Shown here piece by piece: positions 7,148 to 16,494 of a stretch of DNA of 64,000 nt; the stretch's first letter is position 1; every line of letters starts with the position of its first letter. The DNA comes from Stenotrophomonas cyclobalanopsidis (GTDB taxonomy: Bacteria > Pseudomonadota > Gammaproteobacteria > Xanthomonadales > Xanthomonadaceae). The notes beneath the pieces were generated by a model, which was not told where the DNA came from, made no database searches, and saw only the letters and a program-made list of their open reading frames with translations. The position numbers and the translations under genes are program-made. The stretch lies in contig NZ_VYKI01000007.1 in assembly GCF_008710035.1 (NCBI RefSeq), positions 63,002 to 127,001 on the forward strand, read 5' to 3'.

Positions 7148-8917
7148 TCAGGGAGTCTCGGCCACCAGCGCCAGCCAGCGTTCGATGCCGCGGCGGTCGC
7201 GCGCGGCCAGCAGTTTCGGCGCGCGCGCGCGCAGGGTGGCCAGGTCGGCGTCGCGGATCGCGCGGCGCACTTCCAGCAGGGTGCCCGGGTGCAGGCTGAA
7301 TTCGCTCAATCCCAGTGCCAGCAGCAGCGGGGTCATGCGCGCGTCACCGGCCATTTCGCCACACACGGCCACCGGGATGCGATGGCGTGCGCCGGTGTCG
7401 ATGACCATCTGCAGCAGGCGCAGCACCGCCGGGTGCAGTGGCGAATACAGCTCGCCCAGCGCCTCGTTGTTGCGGTCGGCGGCCAGCAGGTACTGCACCA
7501 GGTCGTTGGTGCCGATCGACAGGAAGTCGACCAGGTCGATGAAGCTTTCCAGCGCCAGTGCAGCGGCGGGCACTTCGATCATCGCGCCCAGTGGCACGTG
7601 CTCGGACACCATGTGGCCTTCGCCGCGCAGCTGTTCGGTCAGCTTGAGCATGCGCCGACGTACCGCCAGCAGTTCCTCGCGGGTGCTGACCATGGGGATC
7701 AGCACCCGCAGCTTGCCGTAGGCCGACGCGCGCAGGATCGCGCGCAGCTGGGTGTCGGACACCTTCGGCCGCGCCAGCGACAGTCGCACGCCACGCAGGC
7801 CCAGTGCCGGGTTTTCCTCGTTGCTCAGGGTCAGCCCGGTGCGATCTGCCTTGTCCGCGCCCAGGTCGAGGGTGCGGATGGTGACCGGTCGCCCGCTCAT
7901 GCCCAGGGCGGCATCGCGGTAGGTCTGGAACTGTTCTTCTTCGTCCGGCAGCTCGTTGCGCTGCAGGAACAGGAATTCGGTGCGGTACAGGCCCAGCCCC
8001 TGCGCGCCCAGCGCATGCGCCTGGGTCACGTCCTCCAGCGATTCGGCGTTGGCCAGCAGGGCGATGTCGACCTGGTCGCGGGTACGGCTGGGTTTGCTGC
8101 GCAGGCGGCCAAGCTCACGCTGCTCGCGCGCGTGCTCCTTCAGGCGCATGCGGTAATCACGCAGGTTGTCAGCCTGCGGATTGACGGTGATGCTGCCGTC
8201 GGCGCCATCGATGATGAGCACGTCGCCGTCGGCGATGCGGCTGAGCACCTGCGGCACGTTGACGATCAGCGGCAGATGCAGGCTGCGGGCCAGGATCGCG
8301 CTGTGCGACAGCGCGCTGCCGGCGGCGGTGACGATGCCGACCACGCCCTGCGCCTGCAGCTGGGCCAGCTCGGACGGGGCGATGTTGTCGCAGACCAGGA
8401 TCTCGCCGGCCAGGCCCTTCACCACCGGCAGGCGGTCAGGCTGCAGGAAGGCATGGATGCGGCCGATCACATGGTCCAGGTCGTCCATGCGGCTCTTCAG
8501 ATAGGCATCGTCCATGCCATCGAAGACCTTGGCCAGGCGGTCGCGCTGCAGGCGCAGCGCGTAGCCGGCACTGTAGGGACCACTGCGGATCAGTTCGTCC
8601 AGGCCATGCAGCAGTTCGGGGTCGTCCAGCAGCAGCGCGTGCAGGTCGAGGAACTCGCCGACATCGTGGCTCAGTGCACCGTGCAGGCGCTGGCGCAGGT
8701 CATGCATTTCCGCGCGTGCGGCATCCAGTGCGCGGTGCAGGCGGGCCAGCTCGGCCTCCACCTGCTGTGGCGCGACGCGTTGTTCGGCCACTTCCAGCGC
8801 GTGCGGCAGGCGCACCCGCGCCCGTCCCATCGCCGAACCGCGTGCGGCGCCGTGGCCGGCCAGCAGCTGTACCGGCCGTTGGCCGGTGACAGGTTGGCCG
8901 GCGCGTGCGCGTGGCAC
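7148..8917 (-). CDS. ptsI: Phosphoenolpyruvate-protein phosphotransferase (PTS enzyme I)
   Basis: A 589-residue Enzyme I, which takes phosphate from phosphoenolpyruvate and passes it to HPr. The phosphorylated His205 lies in AAGSALSHSAILARSL; the usual family text there is GGxTSH, so Ala-Leu replace the common residues before SH while the histidine is kept. The C-terminal PEP-binding domain has GLYRTEFLFLQR, MIEVPAAAL, GTNDLVQY and VAVCGEMAGD. The start is GTG, two bases after the ptsH stop, giving tight coupling. No membrane sugar permease (IIB/IIC) is nearby, so this Enzyme I most likely feeds the regulatory IIA proteins encoded in the same block. Confidence 0.95.
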   Translation of the reverse strand: MPRARAGQPVTGQRPVQLLAGHGAARGSAMGRARVRLPHALEVAEQRVAPQQVEAELARLHRALDAARAEMHDLRQRLHGALSHDVGEFLDLHALLLDDPELLHGLDELIRSGPYSAGYALRLQRDRLAKVFDGMDDAYLKSRMDDLDHVIGRIHAFLQPDRLPVVKGLAGEILVCDNIAPSELAQLQAQGVVGIVTAAGSALSHSAILARSLHLPLIVNVPQVLSRIADGDVLIIDGADGSITVNPQADNLRDYRMRLKEHAREQRELGRLRSKPSRTRDQVDIALLANAESLEDVTQAHALGAQGLGLYRTEFLFLQRNELPDEEEQFQTYRDAALGMSGRPVTIRTLDLGADKADRTGLTLSNEENPALGLRGVRLSLARPKVSDTQLRAILRASAYGKLRVLIPMVSTREELLAVRRRMLKLTEQLRGEGHMVSEHVPLGAMIEVPAAALALESFIDLVDFLSIGTNDLVQYLLAADRNNEALGELYSPLHPAVLRLLQMVIDTGARHRIPVAVCGEMAGDARMTPLLLALGLSEFSLHPGTLLEVRRAIRDADLATLRARAPKLLAARDRRGIERWLALVAETP

Positions 8918-8919
8918 GC

Positions 8920-9189
8920 TCAGCTGTCCTCGTCGAAGCGGCGCTCGAACAGGTCGACCACGGCGTCCATCGCCGCGGCTTCATCCTCGCCGTTGATGCG
9001 GATGGTGACCGGGGTGCCCTGGGCGGCGGCCAGCAGCATCACGCCCATGATGCTCTTGGCGTTGATCTCACGGCCCTTGGCGGCCATGGTCACGTTGCAG
9101 CGGAATGGGGCCAGCGTCTGCACCAGCTTGGCGGTGGCCCGGGCATGCAGGCCCAGGCGGTTGCTCACGGTGAGTTCTCGTTCAAGCAT
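8920..9189 (-). CDS. ptsH: Phosphocarrier protein HPr
   Basis: An 89-residue HPr, the small phosphocarrier between Enzyme I and IIA proteins. Both control residues are visible: His15 in GLHARAT, the PEP-dependent site, and Ser46 in NAKSIMGVM, the site used by HPr kinase. That Ser46 is retained fits the presence of hprK about 1.5 kb away in the same block. The start overlaps the end of the IIA(Man) gene by 8 bases and the stop almost touches ptsI, so IIA-ptsH-ptsI is one translationally coupled unit. Confidence 0.97.
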   Translation of the reverse strand: MLERELTVSNRLGLHARATAKLVQTLAPFRCNVTMAAKGREINAKSIMGVMLLAAAQGTPVTIRINGEDEAAAMDAVVDLFERRFDEDS

Positions 9190-9574
9190 CGTCGACTATC
9201 GCTCCATTACGGGTGCCCGCCGCGGCTGTGGCGGGCAGTTGATCCAGTCCCTGTTCCGGATAATTCATCACCCGCAGCAACATCGGCAGACTCAGCGCCG
9301 ACACCCGGCGAACCGGGGTCCCCAACCGGGCCAGTTGCCCGGCAAGGTTGGCGGGGCTGGCGCCGTACAGGTCGGTCAGGATCAGCACGCCTTCGCCACC
9401 CTCGACCCGGCGCAGAGCAGCCGAGGCGAGCGGGAGAAGGGCATCCAGGTCTGCGTCGAACGGTACTTCGAAAGCTTCGGTTTTCAGCGGCAATTGCCGC
9501 AGGAGCCGGGTCGCCACGTGAAGCAGGGCGGTCCCGACCCCGGGATGTGTTACGAGGAGAATGCCACAGGTCAT
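9182..9574 (-). CDS. PTS IIA component, mannose (EIIA-Man) family
   Basis: A 130-residue stand-alone IIA domain. His10 in THPGVG is the expected phosphorylation site, and LTDLYGASPAN (about 66-76) is the conserved second-strand motif of the mannose-family IIA fold. Stand-alone IIA(Man) proteins next to ptsH, ptsI, hprK and rapZ are common in proteobacteria lacking the matching IIB/IIC, where they are believed to have regulatory roles. No IIB, IIC or IID gene is present here. Confidence 0.88.
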   Translation of the reverse strand: MTCGILLVTHPGVGTALLHVATRLLRQLPLKTEAFEVPFDADLDALLPLASAALRRVEGGEGVLILTDLYGASPANLAGQLARLGTPVRRVSALSLPMLLRVMNYPEQGLDQLPATAAAGTRNGAIVDDA

Positions 9575-9651
9575 TACTGCACGTTAACAGGTCGAGGTGA
9601 ATTGGCGATAGCAGCAGGAGAGGGGCACTGTGTCCCGTATTCAGCGTTGCC

Positions 9652-9754
9652 GGGGTCGAATCCCCTTTCCATGGGAAAAGGGCTCTGACCCATCCCCCTC
9701 TGCCCCATCCACGCATGGCGTGGATCTACCGTGTCGACCAAGGTCGACGCCTAC
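9652..9754. repeat. Cluster of three different palindromes between rapZ and the IIA gene
   Basis: A GGGGTC-family palindrome (starting GGGGTCGAATCCCC, ending GGGCTCTGACCC) is followed by an ATCCACGC/GCGTGGAT hairpin ending in CTAC, and then a GTGTCGACC/GGTCGAC hairpin also ending in CTAC. Three repeat families therefore sit within about 100 bases. The spacer interrupts an otherwise compact operon. Confidence 0.8.
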
Positions 9755-9779
9755 CAACAGCACGGCAGACCCGCCGCTT

Positions 9780-10664
9780 TCAATCCTGTTCGCGGTGGTA
9801 CGTGGCCACGTCATCCCAGCCCATCTCGCGGGCGTGCCGTGCCATGCGTTCGGCCAGGTACACCGAGCGATGCTTGCCGCCGGTGCAGCCGAAGGCCACG
9901 GTCACGTAGCTGCGCGTGCCATCGCCCAGCTTGGGCAGCCAGGTGTCGAGGAAATCCATCAGCTGGGCCAGGTAGCGCTGCACGTCCGGCTGCGCTTCCA
10001 GGTAGTCACGCACGCCGGGCTCGCGGCCGCTGAGTGCACGCAGGTCCGGGTCCCAGTGCGGGTTGGGCAGTACGCGTGCATCGAACACGAAGTCGGCCTC
10101 GGCCGGCACGCCGCGCTTGTAGGCGAACGATTCAAACAGCAGCGACAGGCGCGTGGCGTGGCCCATCGCGAACTCGGTGATGATGCGCCGGCGCAGCTGG
10201 TGCACGTTCAATGCACTGGTGTCGATCACCACGTCGGCCTCGCGGCGCAGCGGTGCGATCAGCTCGCGCTCGCGGGCGATCGCTTCGGGCAGCGACAGGC
10301 CGAGCTGGCTCAGCGGGTGCCGGCGACGGGTGTCGGCATAGCGCTTGAGCATCGTCTCGTCGCTGGCCTCGAAGTACAGCACCTTCGCTTCCACGCCGGC
10401 ATCGTTGGCCAGCTTGCGCCAGTTGGCCAGCTTGCTCAGGTCGGCCTGGCCGCGGACGTCGATGCCCACCGCCAGCCGGCGCGGCGCGGCGCCATCATGG
10501 TTCTCCAGCACGCTGCGGACGAAATCCGGCAGCAGCTGGATCGGCAGGTTGTCCGAACAGTAGTAGTCCTGGTCCTCGAAGGTCTTCAGGGCGACGGATT
10601 TACCCGAGCCGGACAGGCCGCTGACGATGATCAGGGTCGGGGCGGTGGGGGTAGGGGTGCTCAT
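9780..10664 (-). CDS. rapZ: RNase adapter protein RapZ
   Basis: A 294-residue P-loop protein with Walker A GLSGSGKS at 16-23 and the RapZ C-terminal domain ([14 protein letters not shown] near 265). In enterobacteria RapZ senses glucosamine-6-phosphate and directs RNase E to the small RNA GlmZ. Xanthomonadaceae lack an obvious GlmZ, so the partner here is unknown. It is in the rpoN-hpf-ptsN-hprK-rapZ order that is widely conserved. The stop lies beside a cluster of palindromes, and the start follows the hprK stop by 23 bases. Confidence 0.94.
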   Translation of the reverse strand: MSTPTPTAPTLIIVSGLSGSGKSVALKTFEDQDYYCSDNLPIQLLPDFVRSVLENHDGAAPRRLAVGIDVRGQADLSKLANWRKLANDAGVEAKVLYFEASDETMLKRYADTRRRHPLSQLGLSLPEAIARERELIAPLRREADVVIDTSALNVHQLRRRIITEFAMGHATRLSLLFESFAYKRGVPAEADFVFDARVLPNPHWDPDLRALSGREPGVRDYLEAQPDVQRYLAQLMDFLDTWLPKLGDGTRSYVTVAFGCTGGKHRSVYLAERMARHAREMGWDDVATYHREQD

Positions 10665-10687
10665 GGACAGGCTCTTGGTAGTGGGGC

Positions 10688-11638
10688 TCAGGGCGTTCGC
10701 CGTTCCAGCAGGTTGCTGTGGCGGGCGATGAACATCGCCGCTGGGTCGATACCCTTGGTACGCAGAATGTGCAGGCGGGTGGCCGCCTCGGTCAGGACCG
10801 CCAGGTTGCGGCCGGGCATCACCGGCAGCGTGATCAGCGGCACGTCCAGGTCCAGCACGTGGCGGGTGCCCGAATCGCCGGTCAGGCGCTCGTAACCGTG
10901 CGGGGTGGGTTCGGTCATCGGCTTGGTCAGGTGGACGATCAGCCGAAGGTACTTGTTCTTCTTTACTGCCGTATCACCAAACATCTCGCGCACGTTCAGC
11001 ACGCCCAGGCCGCGCACTTCCAGCAGGTCCTGCAGCAGTTCCGGGCAGGTGCCATCGAGTACGTCGGGAGCGATCTGGGTGAATTCGGGGGCATCGTCGG
11101 CGACCAGGCGGTGGCCGCGGCTGAGCAGTTCCAGCGCCAGCTCGCTCTTGCCCGACCCGGCCTCGCCGGTGATCAGCACGCCGATGGAGTAGATCTCCAT
11201 GAACACGCCATGCAGGATGACCCGCGGCGCCAGCGTGCGTGCCAGGTGGTAGGAGAGGTGATTGAGCAGTTCATGGCCGCGCTTGGGCGACAGCCACAGC
11301 GGCGTGCCGGATTCATCGGCAGCCGCGCGCAGGTCTTCCGGGCACGCCTGGTTGCGGGTCAGCACCAGCGCCAGCGGGTGCGACTGCATGATCTTCTCGA
11401 TGGTTTCCCAGCGCTGGCGCGGTTCCAGCGCGTCCAGCCAGGACAGCTCCTCGGTCCCGAGGATCTGCACCTTGTTGGGGTAGATCGCGTTGAGGTAGCC
11501 AGCGAGCGAGGGGCGGCGGGAAACCGTGTTGCCGGCTTCCAGCTCGCGTTTCTCGCCGGCCTTGCCAGCGGCCCAGCGCAGGCCCAGCCGCTCGCGCTGC
11601 TGGTCGAACAGTTCACGTGCGGTGATGCTGGTATTCAT
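10688..11638 (-). CDS. hprK: HPr kinase/phosphorylase
   Basis: A 316-residue bifunctional enzyme that phosphorylates HPr on Ser46 with ATP and removes that phosphate. Walker A GEAGSGKS is at 158-165, and the HPrK signature [16 protein letters not shown] is at about 207-222. Length matches the family. In gram-negative bacteria HprK tunes the regulatory PTS rather than classical catabolite repression. Its start overlaps the ptsN stop by 4 bases (ATGA). Confidence 0.96.
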   Translation of the reverse strand: MNTSITARELFDQQRERLGLRWAAGKAGEKRELEAGNTVSRRPSLAGYLNAIYPNKVQILGTEELSWLDALEPRQRWETIEKIMQSHPLALVLTRNQACPEDLRAAADESGTPLWLSPKRGHELLNHLSYHLARTLAPRVILHGVFMEIYSIGVLITGEAGSGKSELALELLSRGHRLVADDAPEFTQIAPDVLDGTCPELLQDLLEVRGLGVLNVREMFGDTAVKKNKYLRLIVHLTKPMTEPTPHGYERLTGDSGTRHVLDLDVPLITLPVMPGRNLAVLTEAATRLHILRTKGIDPAAMFIARHSNLLERRTP

Positions 11639-12087
11639 GCGGCGCTCGCCGATGGGGGAAGGTCCAGGGCCTCGCGCAGTTCCCCTGCATCGCCGGCCGC
11701 GCGCAGGGCATCGCGGATCGATGGCGTCGAGAACAGCTCGGCCAGTTCGGACAGCAGCATCAGGTGCTGATGGGTGTAGTGGGCGGGGACGGCCATGGCG
11801 AACACCAGGTCCACCGGTTCATCGCCGCCGAAATCGACCGGGGTCTGCAACCGCAGCAGGGCGCCGCGGGGGCGGTCCAGGGCAGGCGCCCGGCCGTGGG
11901 GGATGGCGATGCCGAAACCGATCGCCGTACTGCCCAGGGCTTCGCGCTGGCACAGGTTGAGGTAGATCTGTTCGGCGTTGGCCTGGCGGCAGGCCAGCAA
12001 CCCGGCGGCGGCCTGCAGGACGCTGTCGCGGTCGGTGGCCGTGCAGAGCTGGGTCTGCACGGCCGCCAGGAGGTCAGTCAGTGGCAT
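11635..12087 (-). CDS. ptsN: PTS IIA-like nitrogen-regulatory protein
   Basis: A 150-residue EIIA(Ntr) domain; the phosphorylated residue is His64 in [10 protein letters not shown]. PtsN is a regulatory end-point of the PTS in many proteobacteria, affecting potassium uptake and nitrogen and stress responses. It overlaps hprK by 4 bases and follows hpf by 21 bases, the standard rpoN-operon order. The classical PTS-Ntr Enzyme I (PtsP, with a GAF domain) is not in this window; the ptsI here lacks a GAF domain. Confidence 0.94.
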   Translation of the reverse strand: MPLTDLLAAVQTQLCTATDRDSVLQAAAGLLACRQANAEQIYLNLCQREALGSTAIGFGIAIPHGRAPALDRPRGALLRLQTPVDFGGDEPVDLVFAMAVPAHYTHQHLMLLSELAELFSTPSIRDALRAAGDAGELREALDLPPSASAA

Positions 12088-12108
12088 GTCTGCGGGGAGC
12101 GGTGGCGA

Positions 12109-12426
12109 TCAGCCGCCATTGTCGCCCACCGGCAGCGGTGCGTGCTGCTGTTTTTTCTCCTTGTGCTTGATCACCAGACGGTCGAGCTTGTCCGCCAGTA
12201 CGTCGATGGCGGCATACATGGTCTGGCCGCCGGCTTCGGCGTGCAGGGTCTGGCCGGGAATATTGAGGCTGGCGTCGACGTGGTGTTCGGTCTTCTGCAG
12301 CTTGAGGGTTACCCGCGCTTCGCAGTGCTGGTCGAAGTGCTTTCCGACCCGGGCCAGTTTTTCTTCAACATACGACTGCAGGGCCGGGGTGACTTCGACA
12401 TCTTTGCCAAACGTTTCGATGCGCAT
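12109..12426 (-). CDS. hpf: Ribosome hibernation-promoting factor, short form
   Basis: A 105-residue protein of the HPF/YfiA family, which binds the 30S decoding centre and helps store inactive ribosomes. The family text is clear: RIETFGKDVEVTPALQSYVEEKLARVGKHF at the N-terminus and ADKLDRLVIKHKEK at the C-terminus. It is the short form, lacking the long C-terminal dimerisation domain. It lies directly downstream of rpoN, the usual place for this gene. Confidence 0.95.
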   Translation of the reverse strand: MRIETFGKDVEVTPALQSYVEEKLARVGKHFDQHCEARVTLKLQKTEHHVDASLNIPGQTLHAEAGGQTMYAAIDVLADKLDRLVIKHKEKKQQHAPLPVGDNGG

Positions 12427-12484
12427 CGGGTTTCTCCTGTGTTCGGATGTGCCAATGAACCTCTCCGCCGGTCGCGGCGGCGCG

Positions 12485-13921
12485 TCAAGCGATTCTGACC
12501 CTTTCGTGCGAGGCGGAGATGTTCATGGCCTCACGATACTTCGCCACGGTGCGCCGCGCTACTGGGATTCCCGACGTTTTGAGCAGGTCAGCCAGCTTGG
12601 CGTCAGAAAGCGGCTTGCGTGGGTTTTCGTCATCGATCAGGCGGCGGATCATCGCCTGGATGGCGGTACTGGACGCTTCGCCACCGCCTTCGGTGTCGAT
12701 GCCGGAGGCGAAGAACGCGCGCAGCGGCAGGGTGCCGCGCGGGGTACGTACGTGCTTGCGGGCGATCGCCCGCGAGACGGTGGATTCATGCAGGCCCAGT
12801 TCGGCGGCGATCTCACGCAGGGTCAGCGGACGCAGTGCCTGTTCACCGAATTCGAGGAAGCCGGCCTGCTGCTGGATCAGGCTGCGCACCACCCGCAGCA
12901 GGGTCTCGCCGCGCGCCTGCAGGCCCTTGAGCAGCCAGCGGGCTTCCTGCAGCTGGGCGCGCAGGTAACCGGCGTCGGCGTCGCCGCAGCGGCGGATCAT
13001 CTGTTCGTAGCCGCGGTGGATGATCACCTTGGGCCCGGCGTGGGCGGCCAGCGCGGCGCGCCACAGGCCGTTCTGCCGCCACACCACCACGTCCGGCACC
13101 ACGTAGGTGTCCTGCGCCAGCGGTGCGACCTGGGTGCCCGGGCGCGGGTCCAGCGAGCGCAGCAGGGCGACTGCGGTCTCGACCTCGGCCAGCGGCTGCT
13201 TCAGTTCCTGGGCCAGGCCGGCCACGCCGCTGCGCGGCAGGCGTTCCAGTGGGCCGGCGGCAACCTGCCGGGCCAGCGCCAGGCCAGGAGTGTCGGCGGG
13301 CAGCACGTCCAGCTGCAGCTGCAGGCATTCGCCCAGGCAGCGCGCGGCCACGCCCACCGGGTCGAAGCGCTGCACCTGGTGCAGCACGGTGAGGATCTCG
13401 TCTTCAACGGCATGGATGGCCGGCAGCAGGGTTTCGGCGATGGACGCCAGCGGCTCGCGTAGGTAGCCGTCTTCTTCCAGCGCATCGATCAGTGCCGCAC
13501 CGATGTTGCGGTCGCGCATCGACAGGTGCGACAGGTGCAGCTGCCACAGCAGGTGGTCGGCCAGGGTCTCGACCTCGGCCACGCGCTCGGCGGCGCTGCC
13601 GGTGTCTTCATCGTCGTCGAAACTGCCGCTGCTGCCGGGATTGTTCCAGTCCAGCTCGGCCGGGGCCCAGTCGTCTCCGCTGGGCGCGGCCGGTTCTGGC
13701 GGCACATCGCTGTCGGCGCCGCCGTCATCGGCGCTGCCGCCGCTGGCACCGGCACCGGCATCGCTGCTGTCGGCCCAGTCCAGCAGGGGGTTGCTTTCCA
13801 CCGCCTGGGCGATTTCCAGCTCCAGCTCGGTGGTGGACATCTGCAGCAGCTTGATCGCCTGCTGCAGCTGTGGTGTCAGCACCAGCTGCTGTCCCAACGA
13901 TGTCTGCAGCCGAGTCTTCAT
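12485..13921 (-). CDS. rpoN: RNA polymerase sigma-54 factor
   Basis: A 478-residue sigma-54. The glutamine/leucine-rich region I (QTSLGQQLVLTPQLQQAIKLL) is at the N-terminus, followed by an acidic region II that is long and low-complexity here (about 60-130), the core-binding domain, and the RpoN box ARRTVAKYRE close to the C-terminus, which reads the -24 element. The frame is open for another 89 codons upstream, but MKTRLQTSL is the family N-terminus. It sits between lptB and hpf, the classic position. Confidence 0.97.
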   Translation of the reverse strand: MKTRLQTSLGQQLVLTPQLQQAIKLLQMSTTELELEIAQAVESNPLLDWADSSDAGAGASGGSADDGGADSDVPPEPAAPSGDDWAPAELDWNNPGSSGSFDDDEDTGSAAERVAEVETLADHLLWQLHLSHLSMRDRNIGAALIDALEEDGYLREPLASIAETLLPAIHAVEDEILTVLHQVQRFDPVGVAARCLGECLQLQLDVLPADTPGLALARQVAAGPLERLPRSGVAGLAQELKQPLAEVETAVALLRSLDPRPGTQVAPLAQDTYVVPDVVVWRQNGLWRAALAAHAGPKVIIHRGYEQMIRRCGDADAGYLRAQLQEARWLLKGLQARGETLLRVVRSLIQQQAGFLEFGEQALRPLTLREIAAELGLHESTVSRAIARKHVRTPRGTLPLRAFFASGIDTEGGGEASSTAIQAMIRRLIDDENPRKPLSDAKLADLLKTSGIPVARRTVAKYREAMNISASHERVRIA

Positions 13922-13961
13922 GCCTGTGCCGAAACGGAGGGGATGGGCCCGGCGTCCGCGG

Positions 13962-14680
<719 letters not shown>

Positions 14681-14681
<1 letters not shown>

Positions 14682-15202
14682 TACTTCTTGCTCCCGGCCG
14701 CCGGCTGCGCCGCAGGCGTCTTGTTCTTGGGCGGAATGACGGTACGCACGCGGCTGCCGTCGCCACCGGAATTCATCTCGCCGGTACGGGTGTTGTAGAC
14801 CATGCGCTGGCCGGCATTGGTACCGCGCGCGCTGGTCACCTTGTAGTTGCCGGTGAGGGTGATGATCTCGGTCTTGATGTCGTAGTCGATCTTGTCGGCC
14901 ACCGCGTCCATCCAGGTGCCGTCATCGAGCTGCTGCTTCATCTTGGCCTGCTTGCCGCTGAACACGGCACGCACGGCCTCGCCGTCCTTCATGTAGATCT
15001 CGGCCTCGGACGAACGCAGGTCCAGCGAGCCCTGGGTGATGACCACTCCCTGCGACAGCGTGGTCTTGCCGTCGCCGGTGAGGTTGCCGGCCTGTGCGCC
15101 GGCATCGATGTTCATGGGCTCGTTGCGGTCGGTGGACTTGGCCTGGGCGAAGGCAGGGACCAGGAGACCAAGGGCGAGCACGGCAGCAAAGGGAATCTTC
15201 AT
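14681..15202 (-). CDS. lptA: Periplasmic LPS transport protein LptA
   Basis: A 173-residue exported protein with signal peptide [21 protein letters not shown] and the OstA/LptA beta-jellyroll repeats ([29 protein letters not shown]). LptA forms the periplasmic bridge for LPS between LptC and LptD. The C-terminal tail is basic and proline/alanine-rich. A gap of 106 bases without recognisable genes separates it from lptC, larger than other spacings in this operon. Confidence 0.92.
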
Positions 15203-15308
15203 CGGGGTCCGTTCTACCGGTGAGGCTGCCCGGGCAGGCCGGGCGGCGGGTGGGGGGGCTGCGGCCCTGCGCCAGTCGCAATGTCGACGTCGCGGGCCAG
15301 CGGCGGAA

Positions 15309-15884
15309 TCAGCGTCGGGGCGTGTAGCGGCCCTTGGACTGGCTGAGGAAATGATACGTGTTGTTCTTCGAATCCACCTCGAACCCGACGCCGGACTGTT
15401 CCATGCCCGGGCGGGTCATGGTGACCCGGGCATCGGTACGGGCGCGGCTTTCCTTCGGGAACACGTCCAGATGGTCGGTACGGAAAGTGGTGGGTACGAC
15501 GCCGGGGGCGGCCGGGCTGTCGCCGGAAACGTCGCCGCGCAGCTTCATCTGGTCGCCCTTGGCGCTGAGCCAGCCCGTCTGCGCGCGCAGGGTCCAGTGC
15601 TGGCCGTCCTTGTCGGGCATCTCGAACAGCGGGGTGGTGATGTTGATGGTCTGGTCGCCGCGCTGGCGCTCCAGCAGCGGTGCGCGCAGGGTGGTTGATT
15701 CCTTGCCCTGTTCGTCCAGCGCCACGATCTGGAAGTCGTGCAGGATGTAATCCACGCCCACGTCCTGGCCGGCCTGCACCGGCCCCCTGTCGCGGTTGCG
15801 CAGTGCCGCCCAGCTGCTCAGCAGGGCCGCCAGCAGCAGGCCGATGCCGAGCACGGTGCGCCAGTTCAACGAGGGAGCATTCAT
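15309..15884 (-). CDS. lptC: LPS export protein LptC
   Basis: A 191-residue bitopic protein: a single N-terminal membrane helix (about 9-27) and a periplasmic OstA-like domain, containing YILHDFQIVALDEQGKES and later TTPLFEMPDKDGQHW segments. LptC receives LPS from LptB2FG and hands it to LptA. The ATG overlaps the kdsC stop by 4 bases (ATGA), so an upstream in-frame extension is rejected. Confidence 0.9.
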   Translation of the reverse strand: MNAPSLNWRTVLGIGLLLAALLSSWAALRNRDRGPVQAGQDVGVDYILHDFQIVALDEQGKESTTLRAPLLERQRGDQTINITTPLFEMPDKDGQHWTLRAQTGWLSAKGDQMKLRGDVSGDSPAAPGVVPTTFRTDHLDVFPKESRARTDARVTMTRPGMEQSGVGFEVDSKNNTYHFLSQSKGRYTPRR

Positions 15885-16429
15885 GCGCCGAACCTCGCCA
15901 GCACCGCATCGATGTGCCCCTGCGCGGCCAGCAGCACGTCGCACAGCTCACGGGCAGCGCCACGGCCGCCGTCGCTGCGGGTGGTCCAGTGCACGCGCTC
16001 GGCGATCCATGGGTGGGCGTTGGCCGGGGCCACGGCCAGGCCCACCGCGCCCAGCGGCGCCAGGTCCGGCAGGTCGTCGCCCATGAACGCCACCTGGTCC
16101 AGGCCGATGCCGTGCTGGGCGCACAGCGCGTGCACGCTGCCCAGCTTGTCGCCCACCGCGATCTGGGTGTCGATGCCCAGATCGGCGCCGCGCCGCAGCG
16201 CCGACTGGCTGTTGCGCGCGGTGATCAGCACGGGGTGGATGCCGTGCTGCTGCAGCAGTTTCAGACCCAGACCATCCTGCACGAAGTATGCCTTGCTCTC
16301 GTTGCCGTCCTTGTCGTAGTACAGCCGACCGTCGGTGAGCGTACCGTCCACGTCGAAGCAGGCCAGGCGGATACGGGCCGCGGTGGCATGCAGGTGGGCG
16401 GGGAAGGCGGGCAGGGGGGACCAGGGCAT
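15881..16429 (-). CDS. kdsC: 3-deoxy-D-manno-octulosonate 8-phosphate phosphatase
   Basis: A 182-residue HAD phosphatase that removes phosphate from KDO-8-phosphate, a step in making the KDO of the LPS core. The nucleophile motif is CFDVDGTLTDG (about 24-34), with LITARNSQS as motif II and MGDDLPDLAPL as the C-terminal acidic motif, matching C0-type HAD enzymes such as KdsC. It lies between kdsD and lptC in an LPS synthesis and export operon. Confidence 0.95.
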   Translation of the reverse strand: MPWSPLPAFPAHLHATAARIRLACFDVDGTLTDGRLYYDKDGNESKAYFVQDGLGLKLLQQHGIHPVLITARNSQSALRRGADLGIDTQIAVGDKLGSVHALCAQHGIGLDQVAFMGDDLPDLAPLGAVGLAVAPANAHPWIAERVHWTTRSDGGRGAARELCDVLLAAQGHIDAVLARFGA

Positions 16430-16494
16430 CAGGGCATCAGGCTCGATTGGGGCGGGTGCGGGGTACAGTCTGAATGGGGTCTACCGACTCTCGG

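Noticed and set aside
9645..9675. tRNA T-arm-like text GGGGTCGAATCCCC
   Set aside because: The loop is six bases, no acceptor or anticodon arm can be folded around it, and it is the arm of a GGGGTC palindrome found elsewhere.
7121..9688. 855-residue plus-strand open frame opposite ptsI-ptsH
   Set aside because: Long antisense frames are expected at this GC content; it crosses three genes with intact active sites and has no recognisable domain.
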